From: Pseudomonas sp. GD04091
GTDB taxonomy: Bacteria; Pseudomonadota; Gammaproteobacteria; Pseudomonadales; Pseudomonadaceae
Direction: 5' to 3'
Length of the DNA stretch: 64,000 bases
Assembly (NCBI RefSeq): GCF_029836165.1
Contig: NZ_JAOEBG010000030.1
Location: 1-64,000 of the forward strand
This document shows, one piece after another, positions 7,200 to 15,888 of the stretch. The stretch's first letter is position 1; each line of letters opens with the position of its first letter. A program made the translations under genes and the position numbers. A model generated the notes under the pieces. The model had not been told where the DNA came from and made no database searches. It saw only the letters and a program-made list of their open reading frames with translations.

Positions 7200-8489
7200 A
7201 TGACCTCCGTGCAGAGCAGTATCGAGCAGCCGTCCCGGCCGCTGTCCCGCAGTGACTACAAGACCCTCTCGCTGTCCGCCCTGGGCGGTGCCCTCGAGTT
7301 CTACGACTTCATCATCTTCGTGTTCTTCGCCACGGTGGTGGGCAAGCTGTTCTTCCCCGCCGACATGCCCGAATGGCTGCGCCTGATGCAGACCTTCGGC
7401 ATCTTTGCCGCCGGCTACCTCGCGCGCCCGCTGGGCGGCATCATCATGGCCCACTTCGGCGACCTGCTCGGGCGCAAGAAGATGTTCACCCTGAGCATCT
7501 TCATGATGGCCGTGCCGACCCTGATCATGGGCTTGTTGCCCACCTATGCGCAGATCGGCCTGTGGGCGCCGATCCTGCTGCTGCTGATGCGCGTGATCCA
7601 GGGCGCGGCCATCGGCGGCGAGGTGCCTGGCGCCTGGGTGTTCGTCTCCGAGCATGTGCCGGCGCGCAACACCGGCTATGCCTGCGGCACCCTGACCGCG
7701 GGCCTCACCTCGGGCATCCTGCTCGGCTCGCTGGTGGCGACCCTGATCAACACTGTCTATACCCCGGACGAGGTGGCGGATTACGCCTGGCGTATTCCAT
7801 TCCTGCTCGGTGGGGTGTTCGGCTTCTTCGCTGTGTACTTGCGTCGCTGGTTGCACGAAACCCCGGTGTTCGCCGAGATGCAGGCGCGCAAGGCCCTGGC
7901 CGAGGAGCTGCCGCTGCGCGCGGTGCTGCGCGACCACCGTGGCGCCATCATCCTGTCGATGTTGCTGACCTGGCTGCTGTCGGCGGGCATCGTGGTGGTG
8001 ATCCTGATGACCCCGGCGCTGCTGCAGAGCCTCTACCACATCAGCCCCACCGACTCGCTCAAGGCCAACAGCCTGGCCATCGTGCTGCTCAGCCTGGGTT
8101 GCATCGTGGCCGGCAGCCTGGCAGATCGTTTCGGCGCCGGACGGGTGTTCATCGTCGGCAGCCTGGCGTTGCTGGTGTCGTCGTGGGCCTTCTACCACAG
8201 CCTGCCGACCCGGCCCGACCTGCTGTTCCCGCTGTATGCGCTGACCGGCCTGTGCGTCGGCATCGTCGGCGCCGTGCCCTACGTGATGGTCAAGGCCTTC
8301 CCGCCGGTGGTGCGCTTCAGCGGCCTGTCGTTCTCCTACAACCTGGCGTACGCGATCTTCGGCGGTCTGACGCCGATGGTGGTCACCGCACTGCTCAAGT
8401 TCAGCCCCATGGCGCCGGCCTATTACGTCGCGTGCCTGTGTGCCGTTGGTCTGGCCGTGGGCCTGTACCTGCTCGCCAACAAGCGCTGA
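7200..8489 (+). CDS. MFS metabolite:H+ symporter (MHS type)
   Basis: Inner-membrane transporter of 429 residues with about 12 hydrophobic segments. GGALEFYDFIIF in the first helix and RPLGGIIMAHFGDLLGRKKMF between helices 2 and 3 place it in the metabolite:H+ symporter subfamily with ShiA, ProP and citrate carriers. GGEVPGAWVFVSEH follows helix 5. The substrate cannot be read from sequence. Start ATG 7200 behind AAGAAGAG; that tract also nearly fits the Hfq/Crc A-rich motif. A hairpin at 8570-8604 may end the transcript. Confidence 0.88.
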   Translation: MTSVQSSIEQPSRPLSRSDYKTLSLSALGGALEFYDFIIFVFFATVVGKLFFPADMPEWLRLMQTFGIFAAGYLARPLGGIIMAHFGDLLGRKKMFTLSIFMMAVPTLIMGLLPTYAQIGLWAPILLLLMRVIQGAAIGGEVPGAWVFVSEHVPARNTGYACGTLTAGLTSGILLGSLVATLINTVYTPDEVADYAWRIPFLLGGVFGFFAVYLRRWLHETPVFAEMQARKALAEELPLRAVLRDHRGAIILSMLLTWLLSAGIVVVILMTPALLQSLYHISPTDSLKANSLAIVLLSLGCIVAGSLADRFGAGRVFIVGSLALLVSSWAFYHSLPTRPDLLFPLYALTGLCVGIVGAVPYVMVKAFPPVVRFSGLSFSYNLAYAIFGGLTPMVVTALLKFSPMAPAYYVACLCAVGLAVGLYLLANKR

Positions 8490-8569
8490 CGCCTGACGCT
8501 GCCGACCCTGTGGGGGCGAGTTCACCCGCGAAGAGGTCGGACCTGCCCAGCATCTTCTGGAAACATCTT

Positions 8570-8604
8570 GAAAGGCCATCCCGGGTTTCCGGTGATGGCC
8601 TTTC
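8570..8604 (+). terminator. Hairpin after MFS gene
   Basis: Perfect 11-bp stem GAAAGGCCATC/GATGGCCTTTC lying between the MFS gene and the pstS Pho box. The T-rich tract is short, so termination is plausible but not certain. A REP-like remnant (about 8510-8546) precedes it. Confidence 0.5.
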
Positions 8605-8610
8605 ATCCAA

Positions 8611-8655
8611 TTGTCACATTCGAGTCATAGAGTGTTCATGCGGCCTGCAGATACT
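8611..8655 (+). promoter_or_regulatory. PhoB box and -10 for pstS
   Basis: Half-sites TTGTCAC (8611-8617) and GAGTCAT (8622-8628) are 11 bases apart, as in PhoB boxes; a third weaker copy TGTTCAT follows at 8633-8639. GATACT at 8650-8655 is a fitting -10 box ten bases on. This predicts PhoB activation of pstS under phosphate limitation. Confidence 0.75.
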
Positions 8656-8704
8656 TGGGCCCGTTCCATCACAAACCCCACGATATTCCTGCTAGGAGCA
8701 AGGC

Positions 8705-9703
8705 ATGAAACTGAAGCGTTTGATGGCGGCCCTGACCTTTGCCGCCGCTGGCGTCGCTGCCGCCAATGCGGTCGCCGCTGTCGATCCTGCGATCCCGACC
8801 TACACCAAGACCACCGGTGTTTCGGGCAACCTCTCCAGCGTCGGTTCCGACACCCTCGCGAACCTGATGACTCTGTGGGCCGAGGCCTACAAGAAGGAAT
8901 ATCCGAACGTAAACATCCAGATCCAGGCCGCCGGCTCCTCGACCGCGCCGCCCGCCCTGACCGAAGGCACCGCCAACCTGGGCCCGATGAGCCGCAAGAT
9001 GAAGGACGTCGAGCTGCAGGCCTTCGAGCAGAAGTACGGCTACAAGCCGACCGCAATCCCGGTTGCCGTCGACGCCCTGGCCGTGTTCGTGCACAAGGAC
9101 AACCCGATCAAGGGCCTGACCATGGCTCAGGTCGACGCCATCTTCTCCTCCACCCGCCTGTGCGGTGGCAAGGCTGACGTCAAGACCTGGGGCGACCTGG
9201 GCGTGACCGGCGACCTGGCCAACAAGCCAATCCAGCTGTTCGGTCGCAACTCGGTATCCGGCACCTACGGCTACTTCAAGGAAGAAGCCCTGTGCAAAGG
9301 CGACTTCAAGCCTAACGTCAACGAACAGCCTGGCTCGGCCTCGGTCGTGCAGTCGATCAGCTCCTCGCTGAACGGCATCGGCTACTCGGGCATCGGCTAC
9401 AAGACCGCCAGCGTCAAGACCGTGGCCCTGGCCAAGAAAGACGGCGGCGCCTTCGTCGAAGACAACGAAGCCAACGCCCTGAACGGTACCTACCCGCTGT
9501 CGCGCTTCCTGTACGTCTACGTCAACAAGGCGCCGAACAAGCCTCTGGCCCCGCTGGAAGCCGAGTTCGTCAAGCTGGTGCTGTCCCAGGCCGGCCAGCA
9601 GGTTGTCGTGAAGGACGGCTACATTCCGCTGCCGGCCAAGGTGGTCGACAAGACCCTGGCTGACCTCGGTCTGTCCCACTCGGGCAACGTAGCAAAGAAG
9701 TAA
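8705..9703 (+). CDS. pstS: Phosphate-binding periplasmic protein
   Basis: High-affinity phosphate receptor of the PstSCAB ABC importer. The 332-residue precursor has a signal peptide (about 1-25, ending ANAVA). The mature domain shows SSVGSDTLANLM and AGSSTAPPALTEG, parts of the phosphate-binding cleft, then GRNSVSGTYGYF; this is the longer Pseudomonas type of PstS. AGGAGCAAGGC precedes ATG 8705. A Pho box drives it and a terminator follows at 9718-9744, while pstC has its own Pho box. That arrangement allows more receptor than permease to be made. Confidence 0.96.
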   Translation: MKLKRLMAALTFAAAGVAAANAVAAVDPAIPTYTKTTGVSGNLSSVGSDTLANLMTLWAEAYKKEYPNVNIQIQAAGSSTAPPALTEGTANLGPMSRKMKDVELQAFEQKYGYKPTAIPVAVDALAVFVHKDNPIKGLTMAQVDAIFSSTRLCGGKADVKTWGDLGVTGDLANKPIQLFGRNSVSGTYGYFKEEALCKGDFKPNVNEQPGSASVVQSISSSLNGIGYSGIGYKTASVKTVALAKKDGGAFVEDNEANALNGTYPLSRFLYVYVNKAPNKPLAPLEAEFVKLVLSQAGQQVVVKDGYIPLPAKVVDKTLADLGLSHSGNVAKK

Positions 9704-9717
9704 GTAACTGAGGACGA

Positions 9718-9744
9718 GGCCGGTGCTCCCATGCCCGGCCTTTT
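9718..9744 (+). terminator. Terminator after pstS
   Basis: GGCCGG (9718-9723) pairs with CCGGCC (9735-9740) followed by TTTT. The short stem suggests partial termination between pstS and the pstC promoter. Confidence 0.65.
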
Positions 9745-9805
9745 CCACGAATCTCTCAGTCCGAAGCCAGGATCCCTGAGCGGCGGGCTTTTTTGCGTCA
9801 CTGCA

Positions 9806-9839
9806 CTGTCATGTTTTTGTCATACGGGACCGCTAGGGT
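9806..9839 (+). promoter_or_regulatory. PhoB box and -10 for pstCAB
   Basis: CTGTCAT (9806-9812), four bases, TTGTCAT (9817-9823): the best PhoB box in the window. TAGGGT at 9834-9839 sits ten bases downstream as the -10 region, only a few bases before the pstC start at 9846. Confidence 0.85.
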
Positions 9840-9845
9840 GTGCGC

Positions 9846-12134
9846 ATGAATGATCTGGCCAACTCCACCATGACCCAAAATTCTCCCCCCGTGCGCATTG
9901 ACTTCAATACGCCCGAGTTGCAACGCAAGCGCCGCCTGCGCGCCCTCAAGGACCGCCTGACCCGCTGGTACGTCCTGGTGGGCGGGCTTGCCGTGCTGGC
10001 AGCGATCACGCTGATCTTCTTCTACCTGGCCTATGTGGTGCTGCCGCTGTTCCAGGGCGCCGAGCTGACCAGCAAGAAAGCCCTGGAGCCGACCTGGCTG
10101 CAGCAGGATGCCGGCAAGCCGCTGATGATCGCCCTCGAGGAACAGAACCTCGTGGGCATGCGTGTTTCCGACAAGGGCCAGGCCCTGTTCTTCGACACCA
10201 AGACCGGTGGCGAACTGAAGCGCGTCGACCTGCCGCTGCCCGCCGGCACCCAGGTCAGCTCCATCAGCACCGACCAGCCCGGCAGCCCGCTGGTGGTGCT
10301 GGGCCTGTCCAACGGCCAGGCGCTGGTGTTCCACCACACCTACAAGATCACCTACCCGGACAACAAGAAGACCATCGATCCGGGCATCGACTACCCCTAT
10401 GGCCAGGCGCCGTTCACCCTCGACGAGCAGGGCCGTGCCCTGGAGCACGTGAGCGTCAACGTCAATGGCGAGACCCTGATGCTGGCCGGATCCACCGGCG
10501 CGCACCTGCAGGTGGTCGAGCTGACGCGCAGCGAAAACATGATGACCGGCGAGGTCACCACCGAGCAGAACCGCATCGAACTGCCGCAGATGACCGAGAC
10601 GGTGAAGAACATCTTCATCGATCCGCGTCAGCAGTGGCTGTACGTGGTCAACGGCCGCGCCACCGCCGACGTGTTCAGCCTGCGCGACAAGAGCCTCAAC
10701 GGTCGCTACAAGCTGTCCGAGAACGGTGACACCGAAATTACCGCCAGCGCCCAGCTGGTCGGCGGCATCTCGCTGATCTTCGGCGATTCCAAGGGTGGTC
10801 TGAGCCAGTGGTTCATGGCCCGCGACCCCGATGGCGAGTCGCGCTTCAAGCTGATCCGCAGCTTCCAGCTGGGCAAGGCCCCGGTGGTGCAGATCGACGC
10901 CGAGGAGCGCCGCAAGGGCTTCATCGCCCTGGACAGCGAAGGCAAGCTCGGCGTGTACCACAGCACCGCCCACCGCACCCTGCTGGTGGAGCCGGTCGCC
11001 GAAGGCGCGGGCATCCTCGCTCTGTCGCCGCGCGCCAACCGCATCATCATCGAGGAAGGTGGCAAGCTGCTGCCGCTGAGCCTGCGCAACCCGCACCCCG
11101 AGGTCTCCTTCAGCGCGCTGTGGGGCAAGGTCTGGTACGAGAACTACGACGAGCCCAAGTACGTCTGGCAGTCGACCGCCTCGAACACCGACTTCGAACC
11201 CAAGCTGAGCCTGTCGCCGCTGACCTTCGGTACGCTCAAGGCCGCGTTCTACGCGATGATCCTGGCCGCCCCGCTGGCCATTGCCGCCGCCATCTACACC
11301 GCCTACTTCATGGCACCGGGCATGCGCCGCAAGGTCAAGCCGGTGATCGAACTGATGGAAGCGATGCCGACGGTGATCCTCGGCTTCTTCGCCGGCCTGT
11401 TCCTCGCACCGTATCTTGAAGGTCACCTGCCGGGCGTGTTCAGCCTGCTGCTGATCCTGCCGATCGGCATCCTGGTCGCAGGCTTTGCCTGGAGCCGCCT
11501 GCCGGAGTCGATCCGCCTGCGCATTCCGGATGGCTGGGAAGCGGCGATCCTGATTCCGGTCATTCTCGCGATCGGCTGGTTCGCCCTGTACATGAGTCCG
11601 TTCCTCGAGAGCTGGTTCTTCGCGGGCGACATGCGCCTGTGGATCACCAACGATCTTGGCATCACCTACGACCAGCGCAACGCCCTGGTGGTCGGTATCG
11701 CCATGGGCTTCGCGGTCATCCCGAACATCTACTCCATCGCCGAGGACGCCGTGTTCAGCGTGCCGCGCAGCCTGACCCTGGGCTCGCTGGCCCTGGGCGC
11801 GACGCCGTGGCAGACCCTGACCCGCGTGGTCATCCTCACCGCCAGCCCGGGCATCTTCTCGGCGCTGATGATCGGCATGGGCCGCGCGGTGGGCGAGACC
11901 ATGATCGTGCTCATGGCCACCGGCAACACCCCGGTGATGGAGCTGAACCTGTTCGAGGGCATGCGCACCCTGGCCGCCAACGTGGCCGTGGAAATGCCCG
12001 AATCGGAAGTCGGTGGCAGCCACTATCGTGTGCTGTTCCTCGCCGCCCTCGTGCTGCTGCTGTTCACGTTCATCATGAACACCTTGGCCGAGCTGATTCG
12101 CCAGCGCCTGCGCAAGAAATACTCGTCGCTTTGA
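9846..12134 (+). CDS. pstC: Phosphate ABC permease PstC, long form
   Basis: Inner-membrane permease subunit of the Pst importer. At 762 residues it is more than twice the size of E. coli PstC. One membrane segment (about 42-66) is followed by an extracytoplasmic insert of nearly 390 residues (about 70-455), then the permease core (about 456-762) with VGETMIVLMATGNTP near 680. The insert contains repeated beta-strand blocks such as GQALFFDTKTGG, GQALVFHH, QQWLYVVNG and GKLGVYHS, suggesting a beta-propeller-like fold; this is inference. I start at ATG 9846, after AGGGTG; a GTG two codons earlier is possible. pstA follows after 17 bases. Confidence 0.93.
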   Translation: MNDLANSTMTQNSPPVRIDFNTPELQRKRRLRALKDRLTRWYVLVGGLAVLAAITLIFFYLAYVVLPLFQGAELTSKKALEPTWLQQDAGKPLMIALEEQNLVGMRVSDKGQALFFDTKTGGELKRVDLPLPAGTQVSSISTDQPGSPLVVLGLSNGQALVFHHTYKITYPDNKKTIDPGIDYPYGQAPFTLDEQGRALEHVSVNVNGETLMLAGSTGAHLQVVELTRSENMMTGEVTTEQNRIELPQMTETVKNIFIDPRQQWLYVVNGRATADVFSLRDKSLNGRYKLSENGDTEITASAQLVGGISLIFGDSKGGLSQWFMARDPDGESRFKLIRSFQLGKAPVVQIDAEERRKGFIALDSEGKLGVYHSTAHRTLLVEPVAEGAGILALSPRANRIIIEEGGKLLPLSLRNPHPEVSFSALWGKVWYENYDEPKYVWQSTASNTDFEPKLSLSPLTFGTLKAAFYAMILAAPLAIAAAIYTAYFMAPGMRRKVKPVIELMEAMPTVILGFFAGLFLAPYLEGHLPGVFSLLLILPIGILVAGFAWSRLPESIRLRIPDGWEAAILIPVILAIGWFALYMSPFLESWFFAGDMRLWITNDLGITYDQRNALVVGIAMGFAVIPNIYSIAEDAVFSVPRSLTLGSLALGATPWQTLTRVVILTASPGIFSALMIGMGRAVGETMIVLMATGNTPVMELNLFEGMRTLAANVAVEMPESEVGGSHYRVLFLAALVLLLFTFIMNTLAELIRQRLRKKYSSL

Positions 12135-12151
12135 TAGAAAGGTAGAGATCC

Positions 12152-13822
12152 GTGAAAAAGGATTCCCTCAAAGGCTGGTTCAAGAGCGGCGCCCCCGGCG
12201 TCTGGATCAGTGGTGGCGCGGTGGCCATGGCGGTCATCATGACCGTCGGCCTGCTGGCCGTGATCGCCGTGCGTGGCCTGGGCCACTTCTGGCCCGCCGA
12301 CCTGATCCAGGCCACCTACAAGGTGCCGGGCCAGGCCGACCACGTCATCATCGGTGAAGTGGTGCAGAAGGAAGAAGTGCCCCGCGAACGCCTCAAGGGT
12401 GCCGGCCTGCCGGTGCCCGACCAGGGCCCGGAGTTCATGACCCGCGAGCTGGTCAAGGTCGGTAACCGCGACCTCAACGGCAGCGATTTCACCTGGCTGG
12501 TCGGCGACTGGCTGGTGGACGAGAGCAAACCCGCCGAGCTGATCGCCCTGGAGCGCCGTGAATGGGGCAACTTCTATGGCTACCTGGTCAGCGTCAAGGA
12601 AGAGGGCCGCGTGGTCGCCCAGGGGCCTGAAGCCTGGAACGAACTGCAAGCCCGTCTCAAGCGCGCCAGCGAGCTCAACGACCAGCTGGTCAAGCTCGAG
12701 AAGAAGGACATCGGCGCCATCAACCATGGCCTCGAACGCCTGCGCCTGCATAGCCGCAAGCTGGAACTGGACGGCAAGCTGGATGCCGCCGCCCAGGCCG
12801 ACATGGACGCCGAGCGCGCCGAGCTGAACAACCGCTACAAGGCCATCGAGGAGCGCCTGAGCAGCCTGCACCAGGCCTTCGCCCGGGACAGCCTGGTGGC
12901 CCGCGATGGCAACGGCCGCGAAGTGGAGATCAACCTGAGCAAGGTGGTCCACGCCATCCAGCCGAACGCCATGTCCGGTTTCACCAAGATGGGCGCCTAC
13001 TTCGGCAAGATGTGGGAATTCCTCAGCGACGACCCGCGTGAAGCCAACACCGAGGGCGGTATCTTCCCGGCCATCTTCGGCACCGTGATGATGACCCTGA
13101 TCATGGCCGTGATCGTCACCCCGTTCGGCGTGCTGGCGGCTGTCTACCTGCGCGAATACGCCAAGCAGGGTCCGGTGACCCGGCTGATCCGGATCGCGGT
13201 GAACAACCTGGCCGGCGTGCCGGCGATCGTCTACGGCGTATTCGGCCTGGGCTTCTTCGTCTACGTGCTGGGCGGTTCCATCGACCGGCTGTTCTTCCCC
13301 GAATCGCTGCCAGCGCCGACACTGGGTACGCCAGGTCTGCTGTGGGCCTCGCTGACCCTGGCGCTGCTGGCGGTGCCGGTGGTGATCGTGGCCACCGAGG
13401 AAGGCCTGGCGCGTATTCCGCGGACCGTGCGCGAAGGCTCGCTGGCCCTGGGCGCGACCAAGGCCGAGACCCTGTGGAAGATCGTCCTGCCGATGGCCAG
13501 CCCGGCCATGATGACCGGCATGATCCTCGCCGTGGCCCGCGCCGCCGGCGAAGTGGCGCCGCTGATGCTGGTGGGTGTGGTGAAGCTGGCGCCATCGCTG
13601 CCGGTGGACGGCAACTACCCGTACCTGCACCTGGACCAGAAGATCATGCACCTGGGCTTCCACATCTACGACGTCGGCTTCCAGAGCCCCAACGTCGAGG
13701 CCGCGCGACCGCTGGTGTATGCCACGGCGCTGCTGCTGGTGCTGGTGATCGCCATCCTCAACCTCTCGGCGGTGTGGATTCGTAACCACCTGCGCGAGAA
13801 GTACAAGGCCCTCGACCACTGA
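12152..13822 (+). CDS. pstA: Phosphate ABC permease PstA, long form
   Basis: Second permease subunit of the Pst importer, 556 residues against about 300 in E. coli. A first membrane segment (about 20-42) is followed by an insert of about 250 residues (50-300) whose part at 160-245 is charged and heptad-like, probably a coiled coil (NELQARLKRASELNDQLVKL). The permease core (about 303-550) has EGSLALGATKAETLWK, the loop that contacts the ATPase. It starts with GTG at 12152 after AAAGGTAGAG. The matching inserts in PstC and PstA suggest that they interact outside the membrane. Confidence 0.93.
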   Translation: MKKDSLKGWFKSGAPGVWISGGAVAMAVIMTVGLLAVIAVRGLGHFWPADLIQATYKVPGQADHVIIGEVVQKEEVPRERLKGAGLPVPDQGPEFMTRELVKVGNRDLNGSDFTWLVGDWLVDESKPAELIALERREWGNFYGYLVSVKEEGRVVAQGPEAWNELQARLKRASELNDQLVKLEKKDIGAINHGLERLRLHSRKLELDGKLDAAAQADMDAERAELNNRYKAIEERLSSLHQAFARDSLVARDGNGREVEINLSKVVHAIQPNAMSGFTKMGAYFGKMWEFLSDDPREANTEGGIFPAIFGTVMMTLIMAVIVTPFGVLAAVYLREYAKQGPVTRLIRIAVNNLAGVPAIVYGVFGLGFFVYVLGGSIDRLFFPESLPAPTLGTPGLLWASLTLALLAVPVVIVATEEGLARIPRTVREGSLALGATKAETLWKIVLPMASPAMMTGMILAVARAAGEVAPLMLVGVVKLAPSLPVDGNYPYLHLDQKIMHLGFHIYDVGFQSPNVEAARPLVYATALLLVLVIAILNLSAVWIRNHLREKYKALDH

Positions 13823-13926
13823 TTTCCAAGCCTTAAGCCACAAGCGGCAAGCACCAAGCTGCTCGCCGCTTTGCTCAAACTTGCAGCTTGCAGCTGATAG
13901 CTTGCAGCTACAAAAGGAGTAAGAAC
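13823..13926 (+). repeat. pstA-pstB spacer with CTTGCAGCT repeats
   Basis: A 104-base spacer within the operon. It holds a hairpin (AAGCGGC 13842-13848 with GCCGCTT 13865-13871) and three close copies of CTTGCAGCT (13880-13908). Another copy lies just before phoU (14930-14938). Such tracts may set mRNA processing or stability between permease and ATPase. Confidence 0.55.
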
Positions 13927-14760
13927 ATGCAACACGAAGCTCATACCCACGGCATCGACATGTCGGCCCTGGGCCGCGACAAGCAGAGCCTGCGCCTGGC
14001 AGAAGAGACCGTGGCCATCGAAGTGCCCGGTCTGTCCCTGTTCTACGGCGACAAGCAAGCGCTGTTCGACGTCAGCATGAACATCCCCAAGCAGCGTGTG
14101 ACCGCCTTCATCGGCCCGTCCGGCTGTGGCAAGTCCACACTCCTGCGGACCTTCAACCGCATGAACGACCTGGTCGACGGCTGCCGTGTGGAAGGCGCCA
14201 TCAACCTGTACGGCAACAACATCTACCGCAAGGGCGAGGACGTGGCCGAGCTGCGCCGCCGTGTCGGCATGGTGTTCCAGAAGCCCAACCCGTTCCCCAA
14301 GACCATTTATGAAAACGTGGTCTACGGCCTGCGCATCCAGGGCATCAACAAGAAGCGTACCCTCGACGAAGCGGTCGAGTGGGCCCTGAAGGGCGCAGCC
14401 CTGTGGGACGAGGTCAAGGACCGCCTGCACGAGTCCGCATTGGGTCTGTCCGGTGGCCAGCAGCAGCGTCTGGTGATCGCCCGTACCATTGCCGTGGAGC
14501 CGGAAGTGCTGTTGCTCGACGAACCTTGCTCGGCACTGGACCCGATCTCGACGTTGAAGGTCGAAGAACTGATCTACGAACTGAAATCCAAGTACACCAT
14601 CGTTATCGTGACCCACAACATGCAGCAGGCGGCCCGTGTTTCGGACTACACCGCGTTCATGTACATGGGCAAACTGATCGAATTCGGTGATACCGACACC
14701 CTGTTCACCAACCCGGCGAAGAAGCAGACCGAAGACTACATCACCGGTCGCTACGGCTAA
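13927..14760 (+). CDS. pstB: Phosphate ABC transporter ATPase
   Basis: ATP-hydrolysing subunit of PstSCAB on the cytoplasmic face of the membrane. The 277-residue protein has Walker A GPSGCGKST (63-71), signature LSGGQQQR near 176, Walker B LLLDEPCSALDP near 195 and the switch histidine in IVTHNMQQAARV. MVFQKPNPFPKTIYENV is typical of PstB rather than other ABC ATPases. ATG 13927 follows AAGGAG; the frame extends upstream into the repeat spacer, which is rejected as coding. Confidence 0.97.
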   Translation: MQHEAHTHGIDMSALGRDKQSLRLAEETVAIEVPGLSLFYGDKQALFDVSMNIPKQRVTAFIGPSGCGKSTLLRTFNRMNDLVDGCRVEGAINLYGNNIYRKGEDVAELRRRVGMVFQKPNPFPKTIYENVVYGLRIQGINKKRTLDEAVEWALKGAALWDEVKDRLHESALGLSGGQQQRLVIARTIAVEPEVLLLDEPCSALDPISTLKVEELIYELKSKYTIVIVTHNMQQAARVSDYTAFMYMGKLIEFGDTDTLFTNPAKKQTEDYITGRYG

Positions 14761-14780
14761 CCACCGGCCACTGGGTGCTT

Positions 14781-14899
14781 GTGTAGGAGCGGCCTTGTGT
14801 CGCGAAAGGGCTGCAGAGCAGCCCCAGCGATTTATGCATCACGGCTGAAACCCTGGGGCCGCTTCGCGGCCCTATCGCGACACAAGGCCGCTCCTACAC
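14781..14899. repeat. REP pair, arms outside, mini-hairpins inside
   Basis: Perfect 25-bp arms (14781-14805 and 14875-14899). Inside each arm is a mini-hairpin: GGGCTGC-AGA-GCAGCCC (14808-14824) and GGGCCGC-TTC-GCGGCCC (14856-14872). It separates pstB from phoU within the same direction of transcription and could lower phoU expression or protect the pst mRNA end. Confidence 0.9.
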
Positions 14900-14954
14900 G
14901 CCAGGGAACGACACGAACCACTTGAAGCTTGCAGCTGCTTCGCGGAGCGAAACG

Positions 14955-15725
14955 ATGATCAACAAAGAAAGCCTTACCCACCACATCTCCCAGCAGTTCA
15001 ATGCCGAGCTCGAGGAGGTGCGCAGCCACCTGCTGGCCATGGGCGGCCTGGTCGAGAAACAGGTGAACGACGCCGTCACCGCGCTGATCGAGGCCGACTC
15101 GGGCCTGGCCCAGCAGGTGCGCGAGGTCGACGAACAGATCAATCAGATGGAGCGCAACATCGACGAGGAATGCGTGCGCATCCTCGCTCGTCGCCAACCG
15201 GCCGCCTCCGACCTGCGTCTGATCATCAGCATCTCCAAGTCGGTGATCGATCTGGAGCGCATCGGCGACGAGTCCACCAAGATCGCCCGCCGCGCCATCC
15301 AGCTGTGCGAGGAAGGCGAGTCGCCGCGCGGCTACGTCGAGGTGCGCCACATCGGCGACCAGGTGCGCAACATGGTCCGCGACGCGCTGGACGCCTTCGC
15401 CCGCTTCGACGCCGACCTGGCGTTGTCGGTGGCCCAGTACGACAAGACCATCGACCGTGAGTACAAGACCGCGCTGCGCGAGCTGGTCACCTACATGATG
15501 GAAGACCCGCGCTCGATCTCCCGGGTGCTGAGCGTGATCTGGGCCCTGCGCTCGCTGGAGCGGATCGGCGACCACGCGCGCAACATCTCGGAGCTGGTGA
15601 TCTACCTGGTGCGCGGCACCGACGTGCGTCACCTGGGCCTCAAGCGCATGAAGGCCGAGGTTCAGGGCGAGTCCGTCGACGCGGGCGAAATCGCTAATGT
15701 TCCGGCCGAACCGGACGATAAATAG
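14955..15725 (+). CDS. phoU: Phosphate signalling protein PhoU
   Basis: Cytoplasmic, membrane-associated regulator linking Pst transport state to PhoR; needed to keep the Pho regulon off when phosphate is plentiful. The 256-residue protein is all-helical with two PhoU repeats (about 20-110 and 125-215) carrying the metal-binding type patterns IDLERIGDESTKIA and RSLERIGDHARNISE. Start ATG 14955 behind GCGGAGCG. A REP pair lies between it and pstB, and a terminator follows. Confidence 0.96.
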   Translation: MINKESLTHHISQQFNAELEEVRSHLLAMGGLVEKQVNDAVTALIEADSGLAQQVREVDEQINQMERNIDEECVRILARRQPAASDLRLIISISKSVIDLERIGDESTKIARRAIQLCEEGESPRGYVEVRHIGDQVRNMVRDALDAFARFDADLALSVAQYDKTIDREYKTALRELVTYMMEDPRSISRVLSVIWALRSLERIGDHARNISELVIYLVRGTDVRHLGLKRMKAEVQGESVDAGEIANVPAEPDDK

Positions 15726-15742
15726 GATTGCTCCCGAGCATG

Positions 15743-15770
15743 AACGCCCGGCACTCGCCGGGCGTTTTCG
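15743..15770 (+). terminator. Terminator after phoU
   Basis: Perfect 10-bp stem (15743-15752 with 15757-15766), tetraloop ACTC, then a T-rich tail. Ends the pst-phoU transcript. Confidence 0.85.
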
Positions 15771-15888
15771 TTTGCGTGCGAGCACCAGCAGGCACCCGCG
15801 AACGAGCACAGAAGTCCCGGCGTGACCAGTGGTTTGGCAAATGGCCATCAGTCGGCGGTATGCTAGCCGGGATTCAAGAGGAGTATCG

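Noticed and set aside
6837..8606. Upstream extension of the thioesterase frame across the MFS gene
   Set aside because: The thioesterase family begins at the ATG at 6836; the rest is antisense to a conserved transporter and of biased composition.
9798..13843. Very long open frames antisense to pstC and pstA (over 600 codons each)
   Set aside because: They mirror strong coding genes in GC-rich DNA, have low-complexity Gln/His/Arg/Gly-rich products and no family features. They are frame shadows.
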